Origin: Ga0077527 sp050250695
Lineage (GTDB): Bacteria; Pseudomonadota; Gammaproteobacteria; Burkholderiales; SG8-41
DNA length: 46,662 bases
Assembly (NCBI GenBank): GCA_050250695.1
Contig: JBFWOE010000009.1
Span: forward strand, 1 to 46,662
Direction: 5' to 3'
The notes beneath the pieces are model-generated. The model had not been told where the DNA came from, did no database searches, and worked only from the letters and a program-made list of their open reading frames with translations. The translations under genes were made by a program, and so were the position numbers. This document shows, one piece after another, positions 25,437 to 32,980 of the stretch (position 1 is the first letter of the stretch; the number at the start of each line of letters is the position of its first letter).

Positions 25437-26303
25437 ATGGATCCCCGGCTGTCGTACGTCACCACCTGTCCGGTCGGCTGCAATTCAACACTCGCCGCCA
25501 CGGCACTGCTGTTGCGCGAAGGGGCGCTGCGCCGCTGCAGCAGCTGCGGCCAGTTGCTGAGCAATGCCAGCGAAACACGTTACGCCGAAACCATGGCGCA
25601 GTTCGACAACAGCGCATTCAACGTGACCGAAGGCCGCGCGCAACTGCGCCGCGACGCCGTGGCGCAGCGCCGCCTGGCGCGGCTGTCCGCGCTGCTCGGC
25701 AAGCCGCTGCGCGAAATCCGACTCTGCGATGTCGGCTGCTCGCGCGGCCAGTTCGTCGCCGCGGCGATTGCCGCGGGCTGCAATGCCGAAGGTGTGGAAC
25801 CCGCGCCGCAGATCGCACAAGCTGCGCGCGACACCGGATTGCCGGTGCGCACCGGGCTGCTGGAGGATCAGCGGTTTGCGGATGCGACTTTCGACGCGCT
25901 GACGCTGTTCGAGGTGGTCGAACACCTGCGCACGCCGCTGCCGCTGCTCGCCGAGTGCCGGCGCGTGCTGAAACCCGGCGGCATCCTGCTGATCAGCACC
26001 GGCAACGCCGCAAGCTGGACCGCGGCGGTGATGGGTGCGGGCTGGGATTATTTCGACATGTCCCGTGATGGCGGACATATCAGCTTTTTCAATCCGCGCT
26101 CGATGGCGGCGCTTGCGGCAAACGCCGGATTCAGCGTCGTGCGCATCGATACCGCGCGGGTGAAATTCCACGATCGCGAAAATACGCAGCGCTGGCGTTA
26201 TGCGCTCGGCAAGCTGGCAGCCGAAGCGCTGAACCTGCCGGCCCGCCTCGCCGGCCGCGGCCATGACATGCTGGCCTGGCTGCGCAAACCTGCCGCGGAC
26301 TGA
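25437..26303 (+). CDS. Class I SAM-dependent methyltransferase with N-terminal Zn-ribbon
   Basis: The 288-residue protein has an N-terminal cysteine set that looks like a zinc ribbon (TTCPVGC and RRCSSCGQLL). The SAM domain has 'LCDVGCSRGQFVAAAIAAGC' near residue 97 and 'LTLFEVVEHLRTPLPLL' near 160, the latter the typical post-I/II motif of Methyltransf_23 enzymes. 'DGGHISFFNPRSM' near residue 205 is common in glycan-cluster members. Its stop lies 3 nt from the stop of a convergent gene, so it is the last gene of the + strand cluster. The AT-rich leader may give it its own promoter. The substrate is unknown. Confidence 0.82.
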   Translation: MDPRLSYVTTCPVGCNSTLAATALLLREGALRRCSSCGQLLSNASETRYAETMAQFDNSAFNVTEGRAQLRRDAVAQRRLARLSALLGKPLREIRLCDVGCSRGQFVAAAIAAGCNAEGVEPAPQIAQAARDTGLPVRTGLLEDQRFADATFDALTLFEVVEHLRTPLPLLAECRRVLKPGGILLISTGNAASWTAAVMGAGWDYFDMSRDGGHISFFNPRSMAALAANAGFSVVRIDTARVKFHDRENTQRWRYALGKLAAEALNLPARLAGRGHDMLAWLRKPAAD

Positions 26304-26306
26304 ATT

Positions 26307-27362
26307 TCAGCGCAATCCGCGATAGAGCGCTGCGTACTCCCTCGCCACCTGTTCCCAGCTGCGCTCGAAACGCGGCGGTGGTGCGCGACGTGTCAGTTGC
26401 CGTTCGCAGGCAGCCACCCAGTCCGCCTGCGGCGCCTCCAGTGCCAGCACCGCACCGGACTCGGCCGCCACATCGGGAGCGATGCCGCAGCGATCCGACA
26501 CCACCACCGGCACCGCCGCCGCCATCGCCTCGGCGATCACCATGCCGTACGGTTCGGCCCGCGCCGGATGCAGCAGCAGATCGAGTCGGGCATAAACGGA
26601 AAAATCGCTGGCCCAGCCGGGCAGGCGGTAGCCGCCATCCCAGTCTGCAAACATTCCGCGCACTTCATCCGGCTCCGGTCCGATGACCCAAAACTCGAGG
26701 CGCGGCCGGCGCCGCCGCAGTTCGGCGACGATGGCCACGGCCTGCATCAGGCCCTTGCGCTGCCATTCCCTGCCGACAAAACCGATGACCCCGCCATCCG
26801 GCGGTGCAACGCGCGGGACGCGTGCCGGCCCCGGCGTCACGCCCGGGGGAACCGGATCGCTCAGCCGCGCGGTGGTTTGCGGGTAATAGTGCTGCAATTG
26901 CCGCCTGATCAGGGGCGAGTTCGGCACCACGGCGCGCACGCCGGCAGCGCACAGTTCGCGACGCTCCAGATACAGCTGCATCCACACCCGCAGCGACACC
27001 AGCCGCCACCAGCCGCGTCCGAAGATGGTCGCAAACGGCGGGCCGTGGAACGTGGTGACATGGTGCACATCGACGCGCTCGTGGCTGTGGATCAGCGTAT
27101 CCGGCGGTTGCGGATGGTCGTGCAGCCATTGCGCGACGCGGCGGGAGAAACGCAGCAGCGAGATCCAGCGCGGCCGCTGCGCGATTTCGCCCAGTTCATG
27201 CACGGCAACACCGGGCTGCGAACCACCGTGGTTGCGTTCGCAAAGCACGGTCACCGGATGGCCGGCCTCGGCCAGAGCGCCGGTCAGCTCCCAGACATAA
27301 CGCTCCATGCCGCCGACCGGCCCGTAGCGGCGTACGATGTGCAGCGTGTTTTGCGGATTCAT
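26307..27362 (-). CDS. LPS-type glycosyltransferase family 4
   Basis: This 351-residue GT-B enzyme has an N-terminal 'HIVRRYGPVGGMERYVWEL', where the GGMER loop is typical of GT4 LPS-core enzymes (RfaG/WaaG-like). A long middle domain precedes 'GVIGFVGREWQRKGL', then LLLHPARAEPYGMVIAEAM, in which E-x7-E (EPYGMVIAE) is the donor-phosphate motif. No membrane helices are seen. It is the last gene of a - strand operon, overlapping the GT-C gene by ATGA, and its stop is only 3 nt from that of the convergent methyltransferase gene. It probably adds a core or modification sugar; donor unknown. Confidence 0.85.
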   Translation of the reverse strand: MNPQNTLHIVRRYGPVGGMERYVWELTGALAEAGHPVTVLCERNHGGSQPGVAVHELGEIAQRPRWISLLRFSRRVAQWLHDHPQPPDTLIHSHERVDVHHVTTFHGPPFATIFGRGWWRLVSLRVWMQLYLERRELCAAGVRAVVPNSPLIRRQLQHYYPQTTARLSDPVPPGVTPGPARVPRVAPPDGGVIGFVGREWQRKGLMQAVAIVAELRRRRPRLEFWVIGPEPDEVRGMFADWDGGYRLPGWASDFSVYARLDLLLHPARAEPYGMVIAEAMAAAVPVVVSDRCGIAPDVAAESGAVLALEAPQADWVAACERQLTRRAPPPRFERSWEQVAREYAALYRGLR

Positions 27363-28768
27363 GGCGCGCGCGCGGTGTCGCAGGCTGTGCCGCGGCAGAG
27401 CAGGTAGAGTTCATTGCCGCCGAGACGGAACTGCGCGGCGATGCGGCCGAGCTTCGGGTCCGCTTCATAGGCAATGACGAAGCCGTCAGTCCACTGTGCC
27501 GGTGGAAACGTCAGCGGCGGCCGCGGCAGACGGGCGATGTTGATATATGCTGCCACCGACAGCCCGCTGGCGCTGACGTTCTGTGTAAAAAGCGGCTGGC
27601 CGGCGGTGCGCAGGATGATCATTTCCGCGGTGCGCAGGTAGTTCTCGCCGCGATAGCGGCTCTGGTAGAACGGGAATGCGACGACCATCGCCAGCAGCTT
27701 GGCCGCGATCACGACGGCCAGCCATTTGCGCAGCACCGCAGGCATCTGCGCGCCGCCCAGCCACAACACGCGCGCAATGACCAGCCCGGCGAACGGGTAC
27801 AGGGGCATCAGGTAGCGCATGTTGCTGTGCGGCGCCAGCCAGTATGGCAGATAGCTGATCAATGCGATCAGCAGGGCCGTGCGCAAACGGGGATCACCCG
27901 CGGTCACGACCCTGCCGCGATTGCGCAACAGCACCCACAACGCCAGCAACGCCGCCGGGACCAGGCCGGCCAGGGTTTCCAGCGGGTAGGCAACCAGCTT
28001 GAGCAGGTAATCCGCCGCGCTGTCCGGCGCCAGCTTGGCGAGGATTTCGTCGAACATGCGCCGGCCCTGCCCGCGCGTGCCGGCAAAAAACGCAAGCCAT
28101 GCCACCGGCAGCGCAGCGCCCGCGGCATGCAGCGCCAGCACCGGGGTGGTGAGCAGAAAGCGGCGATAATCGGCGCGCAGCAGCAGCGCTACGCCCGCTC
28201 CGGCATAAAACACGTACGCGGTCAGCGCCTTGGCCATGAAAGCCGCGTAGACCGCGATCAGCGCCAGTACCAGCAGCGCCGGCAGCCGCCGCTCGCACGC
28301 CACCCACAGGCAGGCGGTGGCGCTGAAGGTCAGCAGCGCAAACAGCGGATCGACATAAGCCAGCCAGCCGCGGTAGAAAAAAAGATCTGCAAGCGTAATG
28401 TAGATCACTGCCGCGACGGCGCTGAAGACGCGATCGCCGTACAGCACCTGCGCCAGCCAGGCCACAACAAGGCCAGTCGTGACCGTTGCACCTATCGTAA
28501 TGGCGCGGGTAACCGGCAGCACGGCCTCCCAGCCGATCAGACTGGCCGGCGGAATGATCAGCCAGGTAAACAACGGGTTGTGCTGCAGGTCGCCGCCGAA
28601 CAGCAGGCGCCGTACCGGCTCACCGTGGTACCACATCTCCAGCGCCGAAATCGGGAATATCGCCTCTTCGCCGACGTAATAAAACGCCAGCGCCGGCAGA
28701 AAGCTTGCGGCGGCAAGCGCGAACCACATCCACCAGCCGCGGGCCGAATAATCGGAAAAAATTTTCAT
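27359..28768 (-). CDS. GT-C (ArnT/PMT-like) membrane glycosyltransferase
   Basis: The 469-residue polytopic protein has about 11-12 helices. After the first helix comes a periplasmic loop with GEEAIFPISALEMW near residues 33-46. Acidic residues in this first loop are the catalytic feature of PMT/ArnT-type GT-C enzymes, which use polyprenyl-phosphate sugars in the periplasm. 'LFFYRGWLAYVDPLFALLT' near residue 150 resembles the family's following helices, and the C-terminal ~90 residues form a soluble domain. It overlaps neighbours on both sides by ATGA. The co-encoded polyprenyl-phosphate GT2 and small transporter suggest that it consumes their product. The family call is fairly good; the acceptor is unknown. 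Confidence 0.75.
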   Translation of the reverse strand: MKIFSDYSARGWWMWFALAAASFLPALAFYYVGEEAIFPISALEMWYHGEPVRRLLFGGDLQHNPLFTWLIIPPASLIGWEAVLPVTRAITIGATVTTGLVVAWLAQVLYGDRVFSAVAAVIYITLADLFFYRGWLAYVDPLFALLTFSATACLWVACERRLPALLVLALIAVYAAFMAKALTAYVFYAGAGVALLLRADYRRFLLTTPVLALHAAGAALPVAWLAFFAGTRGQGRRMFDEILAKLAPDSAADYLLKLVAYPLETLAGLVPAALLALWVLLRNRGRVVTAGDPRLRTALLIALISYLPYWLAPHSNMRYLMPLYPFAGLVIARVLWLGGAQMPAVLRKWLAVVIAAKLLAMVVAFPFYQSRYRGENYLRTAEMIILRTAGQPLFTQNVSASGLSVAAYINIARLPRPPLTFPPAQWTDGFVIAYEADPKLGRIAAQFRLGGNELYLLCRGTACDTARAP

Positions 28769-29928
28769 TTCAGACTGCCGGGTGTCAGTGCGGCGTCTGC
28801 AAACAGGCTGACCATCACTTTACGATAACACCCGGGCAGGGCATGGTGCGGGTCAATAAACTCGGTTGCCGTGCATCCGAACCGTTCAGAGGGGCCGGCA
28901 TCCATAAGCCTGATCCGGTGCTGTCGTGCCCACGCCTCCAGTATTGATTTGGTCTTTCGCAACCTGTCGCCACTGTGTCCACTCGCGGCGAGCCGGACAT
29001 CCAGTCCGGGTAACAGCGGCGGCATGTAAAACAGAATGCTGGTCTGTCGTGCGCGCGCCGTTGCCGCCAGTTCCGCCAACTGGTCCAGGATTTCCGGCGC
29101 AGGCTCGCCGGCGCCGCGGGCCAGCTCCACGGCATATTGCGAGGACGCGCTGGCCGCCTGGGCCAGCTGGGCCGCAGCATTGCCGGCAGTGACCCGTTTC
29201 TGGTCGGCAAAGGTTGCGCTGCCGTCATCACGGAACCCCACGCACTGGCCGCGGAACAGCGTGTCGTAATCCCGTGCCGGAACGCCGTCGGCACAGCGGT
29301 AGGGTCGGCCTGCCGGCTCGCTGAAAAACTGCCTTGCAGCGTCAACGGGCGATGGCGAGTGGGCGATGTCGCGCAGGATCAGCGCCAGGTCGCGGATGCG
29401 CGGCCAGCTCAATGCATCGCGAATGCGCGCCGCAAGCGGCGGCGCCGAGGGCGGTGGCACGTTCGCTGCGGCAAGATCAGCCATCGCGGCAGTGCCCTGC
29501 TGATACACAAAGCCCAGCGACCAGTCGAGCGGGATGACCAGCACACGCAGGCGATCGCTCCACCGGTCCAGCACGTAGCGGGCCTCACCGATCACCGACA
29601 ACAGCGAATTGCCGCTCTGCGCGAAATTGTAGAGCCGAAACCCCGGTGGCAGCGCATCCGCCGTTATGCCCATCGCCGTCGAAGAACCAAACGCGATGGC
29701 ATTGATTTCGCCGATGCGGTCGTTCAACCGCAGGGTCTTGAAAGCACGATTCTGGGCAATCGGCGGCGCATAAGTGACGCCGCGCGCCTGCTGTTGCCAC
29801 CCGCTTGCCAACCGGTTCTTGTCGAAACGGTAGTCATTGCCGATCAGCAGCAGGTTCAGCAGAAGCACCGGTGCCAGCGCGGCGAGGCACCCGCCGCTCA
29901 CCCATGCCACGTATGCGCGCGGCGTCAT
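28765..29928 (-). CDS. SGNH-like acyltransferase/esterase partner of MBOAT
   Basis: The 387-residue protein has one N-terminal membrane anchor ('AALAPVLLLNLLLIG') and an extracytoplasmic domain. 'AFGSSTAMG' (Ser82/Ser83) is positioned like the SGNH block-I serine, and 'EFIDPHHALPGC' near the C-terminus gives the Asp359-x-x-His362 pair of block V. This is the layout of AlgJ/AlgX/DltD-type proteins, which move an acyl group brought across the membrane by an MBOAT. The MBOAT gene is immediately upstream in the same orientation, split from it only by the 266-bp repeat element. A standalone esterase role is the alternative. Start ATG at 29928 lies next to that element. Confidence 0.75.
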   Translation of the reverse strand: MTPRAYVAWVSGGCLAALAPVLLLNLLLIGNDYRFDKNRLASGWQQQARGVTYAPPIAQNRAFKTLRLNDRIGEINAIAFGSSTAMGITADALPPGFRLYNFAQSGNSLLSVIGEARYVLDRWSDRLRVLVIPLDWSLGFVYQQGTAAMADLAAANVPPPSAPPLAARIRDALSWPRIRDLALILRDIAHSPSPVDAARQFFSEPAGRPYRCADGVPARDYDTLFRGQCVGFRDDGSATFADQKRVTAGNAAAQLAQAASASSQYAVELARGAGEPAPEILDQLAELAATARARQTSILFYMPPLLPGLDVRLAASGHSGDRLRKTKSILEAWARQHRIRLMDAGPSERFGCTATEFIDPHHALPGCYRKVMVSLFADAALTPGSLK

Positions 29929-29931
29929 AAA

Positions 29932-30197
29932 GAGCGCCTAACAGCGTGAAACACGCGTGCGTTACGCGCGAAAATCGGTGATGACGCGAAGGACGGTGCA
30001 GGTCTTATCGCGAATAAGTCCAAGCCGGCCGACAAAGTCAGCGCCGATTTTCGCGGTAACCCTTCGGGCTGGCACGAATTTTTGCTCATGGCTGCGTCAC
30101 CCGCCTTGTGCATATTCGCGATATACCCTGCGGCGTGCTCCTTGCCATGAGCAAAAATCGTGACAGCGCATCGTGTGTTTCATGCTGTTAGGCGCTC
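29932..30197. mobile_element. Nested-hairpin MITE-like element with 26-bp terminal inverted repeats
   Basis: The outer arms at 29932-29957 (starting GAGCGCCTAACAGCGTGAAA) and 30172-30197 (ending TGTTAGGCGCTC) are reverse complements with 2 mismatches in 26. TAAA flanks both ends (29928-29931 and 30198-30201), consistent with a 4-bp target duplication, though low-complexity bases make this weak. Inside are two further inverted repeats: 29961-29978 with 30044-30060, and 30073-30091 with 30135-30152. Each encloses a smaller palindrome around TCGCGA (30004-30018 and 30112-30124). The two inner arms look like diverged inverted copies of each other, sharing ATCGCGAATA. No coding frame of note is inside. 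The ends resemble integron attC core sites (GTTAGGC), but the length and nested arms do not fit attC. Confidence 0.75.
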
Positions 30198-31750
30198 TAA
30201 AATTGGAAATAGAGAAATTCGGAATGGCGGCTCAGATTCACGATCACCGCCAGCGCCAGCATCACGGTCAACGTTGCCGCAACCGGGCCGATGCGCCAGC
30301 GCAGCCGCGACGGCGCTTCCACGGGAACGCCCAGCGCCGGTTTCGCCGCCGCCATGATCTGCTGCGAATTCGGCGCGAACCAGACGATCAGCAGCAGCAG
30401 CCAAATCCAGTTGATGACGCCGGTGCGCGGCAGCCCCGGCGTCGCCCCGAATTCGACGCCCAGTGCCGTCAAAGCGCTGCCGAAGCCGCCGCTGCGTTCC
30501 AGCCAGGCCTCCGGCAGCACCAATCCATTGAATCCCGCCATCGCTTTCAGTATGGCGCCCGCCGTGGTGATGTCCGGCGCACGAAACACCACCCAGCCGG
30601 CCACTACCGCGGCAAAAGTCAGCAGACATGCCAGCGCATGCCCCGCAACCGTTGACTGCCGCCGGTCATGGCCGAGTTTGCGCTTCAACCCGCGCCAGGC
30701 GTGGTTGATCACCAGGTACACCCCGTGCAGCGCGCCCCACAGCACGAAGGTCCAGCCGGCCCCGTGCCACAGGCCGCCGAGCAGCATGGTCAGCAGCAGG
30801 CTGAAATAACGTCGCCGCGCACCCCTGCGGTTGCCGCCGAGCGGCACGTACAGGTAATCGCGCAGGAAGCGCGACAGGGTCATGTGCCAGCGCCGCCAGA
30901 AATCGACAATGCTGGCGGCCTTGTACGGGGAATGGAAATTGACCGGCAGGCGCACGCCGAACAGCAGCGACAGGCCGATCGCCATGTCCGAGTAGCCGGA
31001 AAAATCGAAATAGAGCTGGAAGGTGTAGGCCAGCGCGCCGCACCAGGCCTCGAACATCGTCAGCGTGATCCCGGCGCCCGGAGCGTCGAACACCGGCGCG
31101 ACATAGGGCGAAACGCCGTCGGCGATCAGCACTTTCTTGGCGAGGCCGATCACGAACAGCGTCAGTCCCGCGGCAATCAGGTCGTACTGCGGGCGGTAGA
31201 TTTCTTTGCGCGCAAACTGCGGCATCATCTCCCCGTGATGCAGGATGGGCCCGGCGATCAGGTGCGGAAAATAGGTGACGAACAGGCCGTAATGCACCAG
31301 GTTGTATTCGCGCGCCTTGCCCTGGTGCGAATCGACCAGGAAAGCAATCTGGGTGAACGTGAAAAACGAAATTCCCAGCGGCAATATGATTTCATCCAGG
31401 CTCAGCCCGGCGCCGGTCGCCGCGTTGAAATTGGTGATGAAAAAGTTCGCATACTTGTAATAAGCCAGCAGCAGCAGGTTCGCGGTGATGGCGGCGATCA
31501 GCAGCCGGCGTCCGTTCTTCGCGTCGCTGCGCGCCTGTGCCCGCGCAATGGCGGTACCCGCGGCAAAATTGCACAACATGGAAACCAGCAGCAGCGCGAC
31601 ATAGGCCGGATTCCACCAGCCGTAGAAAAACAAAGAGGCCGCGGCCAGCCAGCCGGCGGCAAGCTTGGGGCTGCTGCGCCCCAGCGCAAAAAATCCCAGC
31701 AGTGTCAGCGGCAGGAACAGGAAAATGAAGGTCTGGGAGTTGAACAGCAT
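30197..31750 (-). CDS. MBOAT family O-acyltransferase (AlgI-like)
   Basis: The 517-residue polytopic membrane protein has about 11-12 helices and the invariant MBOAT features. IVDFWRRWHMTLSRFLRDYL contains His289, and the catalytic His329 is in LLGGLWHGAGW. The neighbouring 'LYFDFSGYSDMAIGLSLLFG' is likewise family-typical. It would pass an acetyl group across the inner membrane from a cytoplasmic donor for O-acetylation of a periplasmic glycan, as AlgI and PatA do. The partner SGNH-like gene follows on the same strand. Its TAG stop codon lies at the edge of the 29932-30197 element: the final G is supplied by the element. The target glycan is presumably a product of this locus (inference). 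Confidence 0.92.
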   Translation of the reverse strand: MLFNSQTFIFLFLPLTLLGFFALGRSSPKLAAGWLAAASLFFYGWWNPAYVALLLVSMLCNFAAGTAIARAQARSDAKNGRRLLIAAITANLLLLAYYKYANFFITNFNAATGAGLSLDEIILPLGISFFTFTQIAFLVDSHQGKAREYNLVHYGLFVTYFPHLIAGPILHHGEMMPQFARKEIYRPQYDLIAAGLTLFVIGLAKKVLIADGVSPYVAPVFDAPGAGITLTMFEAWCGALAYTFQLYFDFSGYSDMAIGLSLLFGVRLPVNFHSPYKAASIVDFWRRWHMTLSRFLRDYLYVPLGGNRRGARRRYFSLLLTMLLGGLWHGAGWTFVLWGALHGVYLVINHAWRGLKRKLGHDRRQSTVAGHALACLLTFAAVVAGWVVFRAPDITTAGAILKAMAGFNGLVLPEAWLERSGGFGSALTALGVEFGATPGLPRTGVINWIWLLLLIVWFAPNSQQIMAAAKPALGVPVEAPSRLRWRIGPVAATLTVMLALAVIVNLSRHSEFLYFQF

Positions 31751-31762
31751 GGGATCGGGGAC

Positions 31763-31835
31763 TGGAAATTGGTAATTGGTAAGTGGCGGTGCTGTGCCCT
31801 CTTCACCAATTACCAGTCACCATTTACCAATTACC
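31763..31835. repeat. Heptad-type inverted repeat, copy 2
   Basis: The left arm (about 31763-31788, including AATTGGTAATTGGTAAGTGG) and right arm (about 31803-31835, CACCAATTACCAGTCACC and onward) are built from the same GGTAATT-type heptads and are mutually inverted. On the minus strand the arm next to wecE reads GGTAATTGGTAAATGGTGAC, very close to the left arm of the copy at 24485. The TAA stop of the wecE gene (31831-31833) is inside this arm, as a stop is in copy 1. It fills most of the 80-nt gap between wecE and the MBOAT gene. No T-tract is present. Confidence 0.72.
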
Positions 31836-32970
31836 TGCGCTCAAAGAATTTCCGCACCGCTGCGGCAATCCTGCGCGCCTCGTCTTCGCCGAGACCGTAG
31901 TACAGCGGCAGCCGCACCAGACGGTCGGCAAGATCGTCGGTCACCGGCAAAACACCCGCCGCACGGCCAAACCTGCGCCCGGCCGGCGAGGCATGCAACG
32001 GCACGTAATGAAATACGGCATGCACTCCCGCCGCCTTGAGGTGCGCCAGCAGCGCTGCGCGCGCAGCGGTATCGCGCGTCAGCAGGTAGAACATGTGCCC
32101 GTTGCCTGAAATTCCCGCCGGCTCGGGCTGCGGCAGCGTGACCAGACCCTCGTCCGCCAGGTCACGCAGCTCTCCGCGGTAAATCTCGCACAGGCGGCGG
32201 CGCCTGGCGATGATGTCATCGGCGTGCTGCAGCTGCGCCCACAGGAAAGCGCCGATCAGTTCGCTGGGCAGAAACGATGAACCGATGTCCACCCAGGTGT
32301 ACTTGTCGACCTCGCCGCGAAAGAACTGCGAGCGGTTGGTGCCCTTCTCGCGGATGATTTCGGCGCGCCCGACCAGCGCCGGATCGTTGACCAGCAGCGC
32401 ACCACCCTCGCCGCTGATCACGTTTTTGGTTTCGTGGAAAGACAGGCAGCCAAGGTGGCCGATGGCGCCGGGCCGCCGGCCCTTGTAATCCGACAACACA
32501 GCCTGTGCCGCATCTTCGACCACCAGCAGTCCGTGGCGTCCGGCGATCGCCATGATTGCATCCATTTCGCAGGCGACGCCGGCGTAATGCACCGGCACGA
32601 TGGCGCGGGTTTTCGGCGTGATCGCCGCCTCGATCAGCGCCTCGTCGAGATTCAGCGTGTCGCGACGGATGTCGACAAACACCGGTATGCCGCCGCGCAG
32701 CACGAAAGCATTGGCCGTCGACACGAAAGTGTACGAGGGCATGATCACTTCGTCGCCGGGCCGGATGTCGCAGAGGATTGCCGCCATTTCCAGCGCCGCA
32801 GTACACGAATGCGTCAGCAGTGCGCGCCGGGCGCCCAGCCGTTGCTCCAGCCAGCCGTGGCACAGCCTCGTGTAGTGTCCGTCACCGGACAGATGGCCGC
32901 GTGCCACCGCGTCGGCGATGTACTCGAGTTCAGGGCCGATGATGAACGGCTTGTTGAAGGGTGTGGTCAT
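31831..32970 (-). CDS. wecE: dTDP-4-amino-4,6-dideoxygalactose transaminase (WecE)
   Basis: This 379-residue PLP-dependent DegT/DnrJ/EryC1 aminotransferase is close to E. coli WecE. 'GDEVIMPSYTFVSTANAFVL' near residue 72, VEDAAQ with Asp153, and Lys182 in SFHETKNV (Schiff-base lysine) are present. 'IREKGTNRSQFFRGEVDKYT' and 'HYVPLHASPAGRRFG' are WecE hallmarks. It makes dTDP-Fuc4N from dTDP-4-keto-6-deoxy-D-glucose and glutamate. The ATG at 32970 is used, since it directly precedes the conserved N-terminus; a longer frame is coding for nothing recognisable. The rmlA/rmlB genes that make its substrate are not in the window. The WecD-like gene at 34209 gives the next step. Confidence 0.93.
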   Translation of the reverse strand: MTTPFNKPFIIGPELEYIADAVARGHLSGDGHYTRLCHGWLEQRLGARRALLTHSCTAALEMAAILCDIRPGDEVIMPSYTFVSTANAFVLRGGIPVFVDIRRDTLNLDEALIEAAITPKTRAIVPVHYAGVACEMDAIMAIAGRHGLLVVEDAAQAVLSDYKGRRPGAIGHLGCLSFHETKNVISGEGGALLVNDPALVGRAEIIREKGTNRSQFFRGEVDKYTWVDIGSSFLPSELIGAFLWAQLQHADDIIARRRRLCEIYRGELRDLADEGLVTLPQPEPAGISGNGHMFYLLTRDTAARAALLAHLKAAGVHAVFHYVPLHASPAGRRFGRAAGVLPVTDDLADRLVRLPLYYGLGEDEARRIAAAVRKFFERR

Positions 32971-32980
32971 GTCAAAAAAT

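Noticed and set aside
29932..30197. An integron attC site, suggested by GCCTAAC...GTTAGGC ends
   Set aside because: The unit is about 266 bp, longer than known attC sites, has two internal hairpin arms, and no integrase or cassette array is visible.
30668..31900. Long open frame antisense to the MBOAT gene
   Set aside because: The MBOAT frame has all family motifs; the antisense frame is low-complexity and Gln/Arg-rich, as expected of a GC-rich shadow frame.
31831..32970. ArnB as the identity of the aminotransferase, because of the Arn-like neighbours
   Set aside because: The segments around Lys182 and IREKGTNRSQFFRGEVDKYT match WecE much more closely, and no ArnA-like gene is present.
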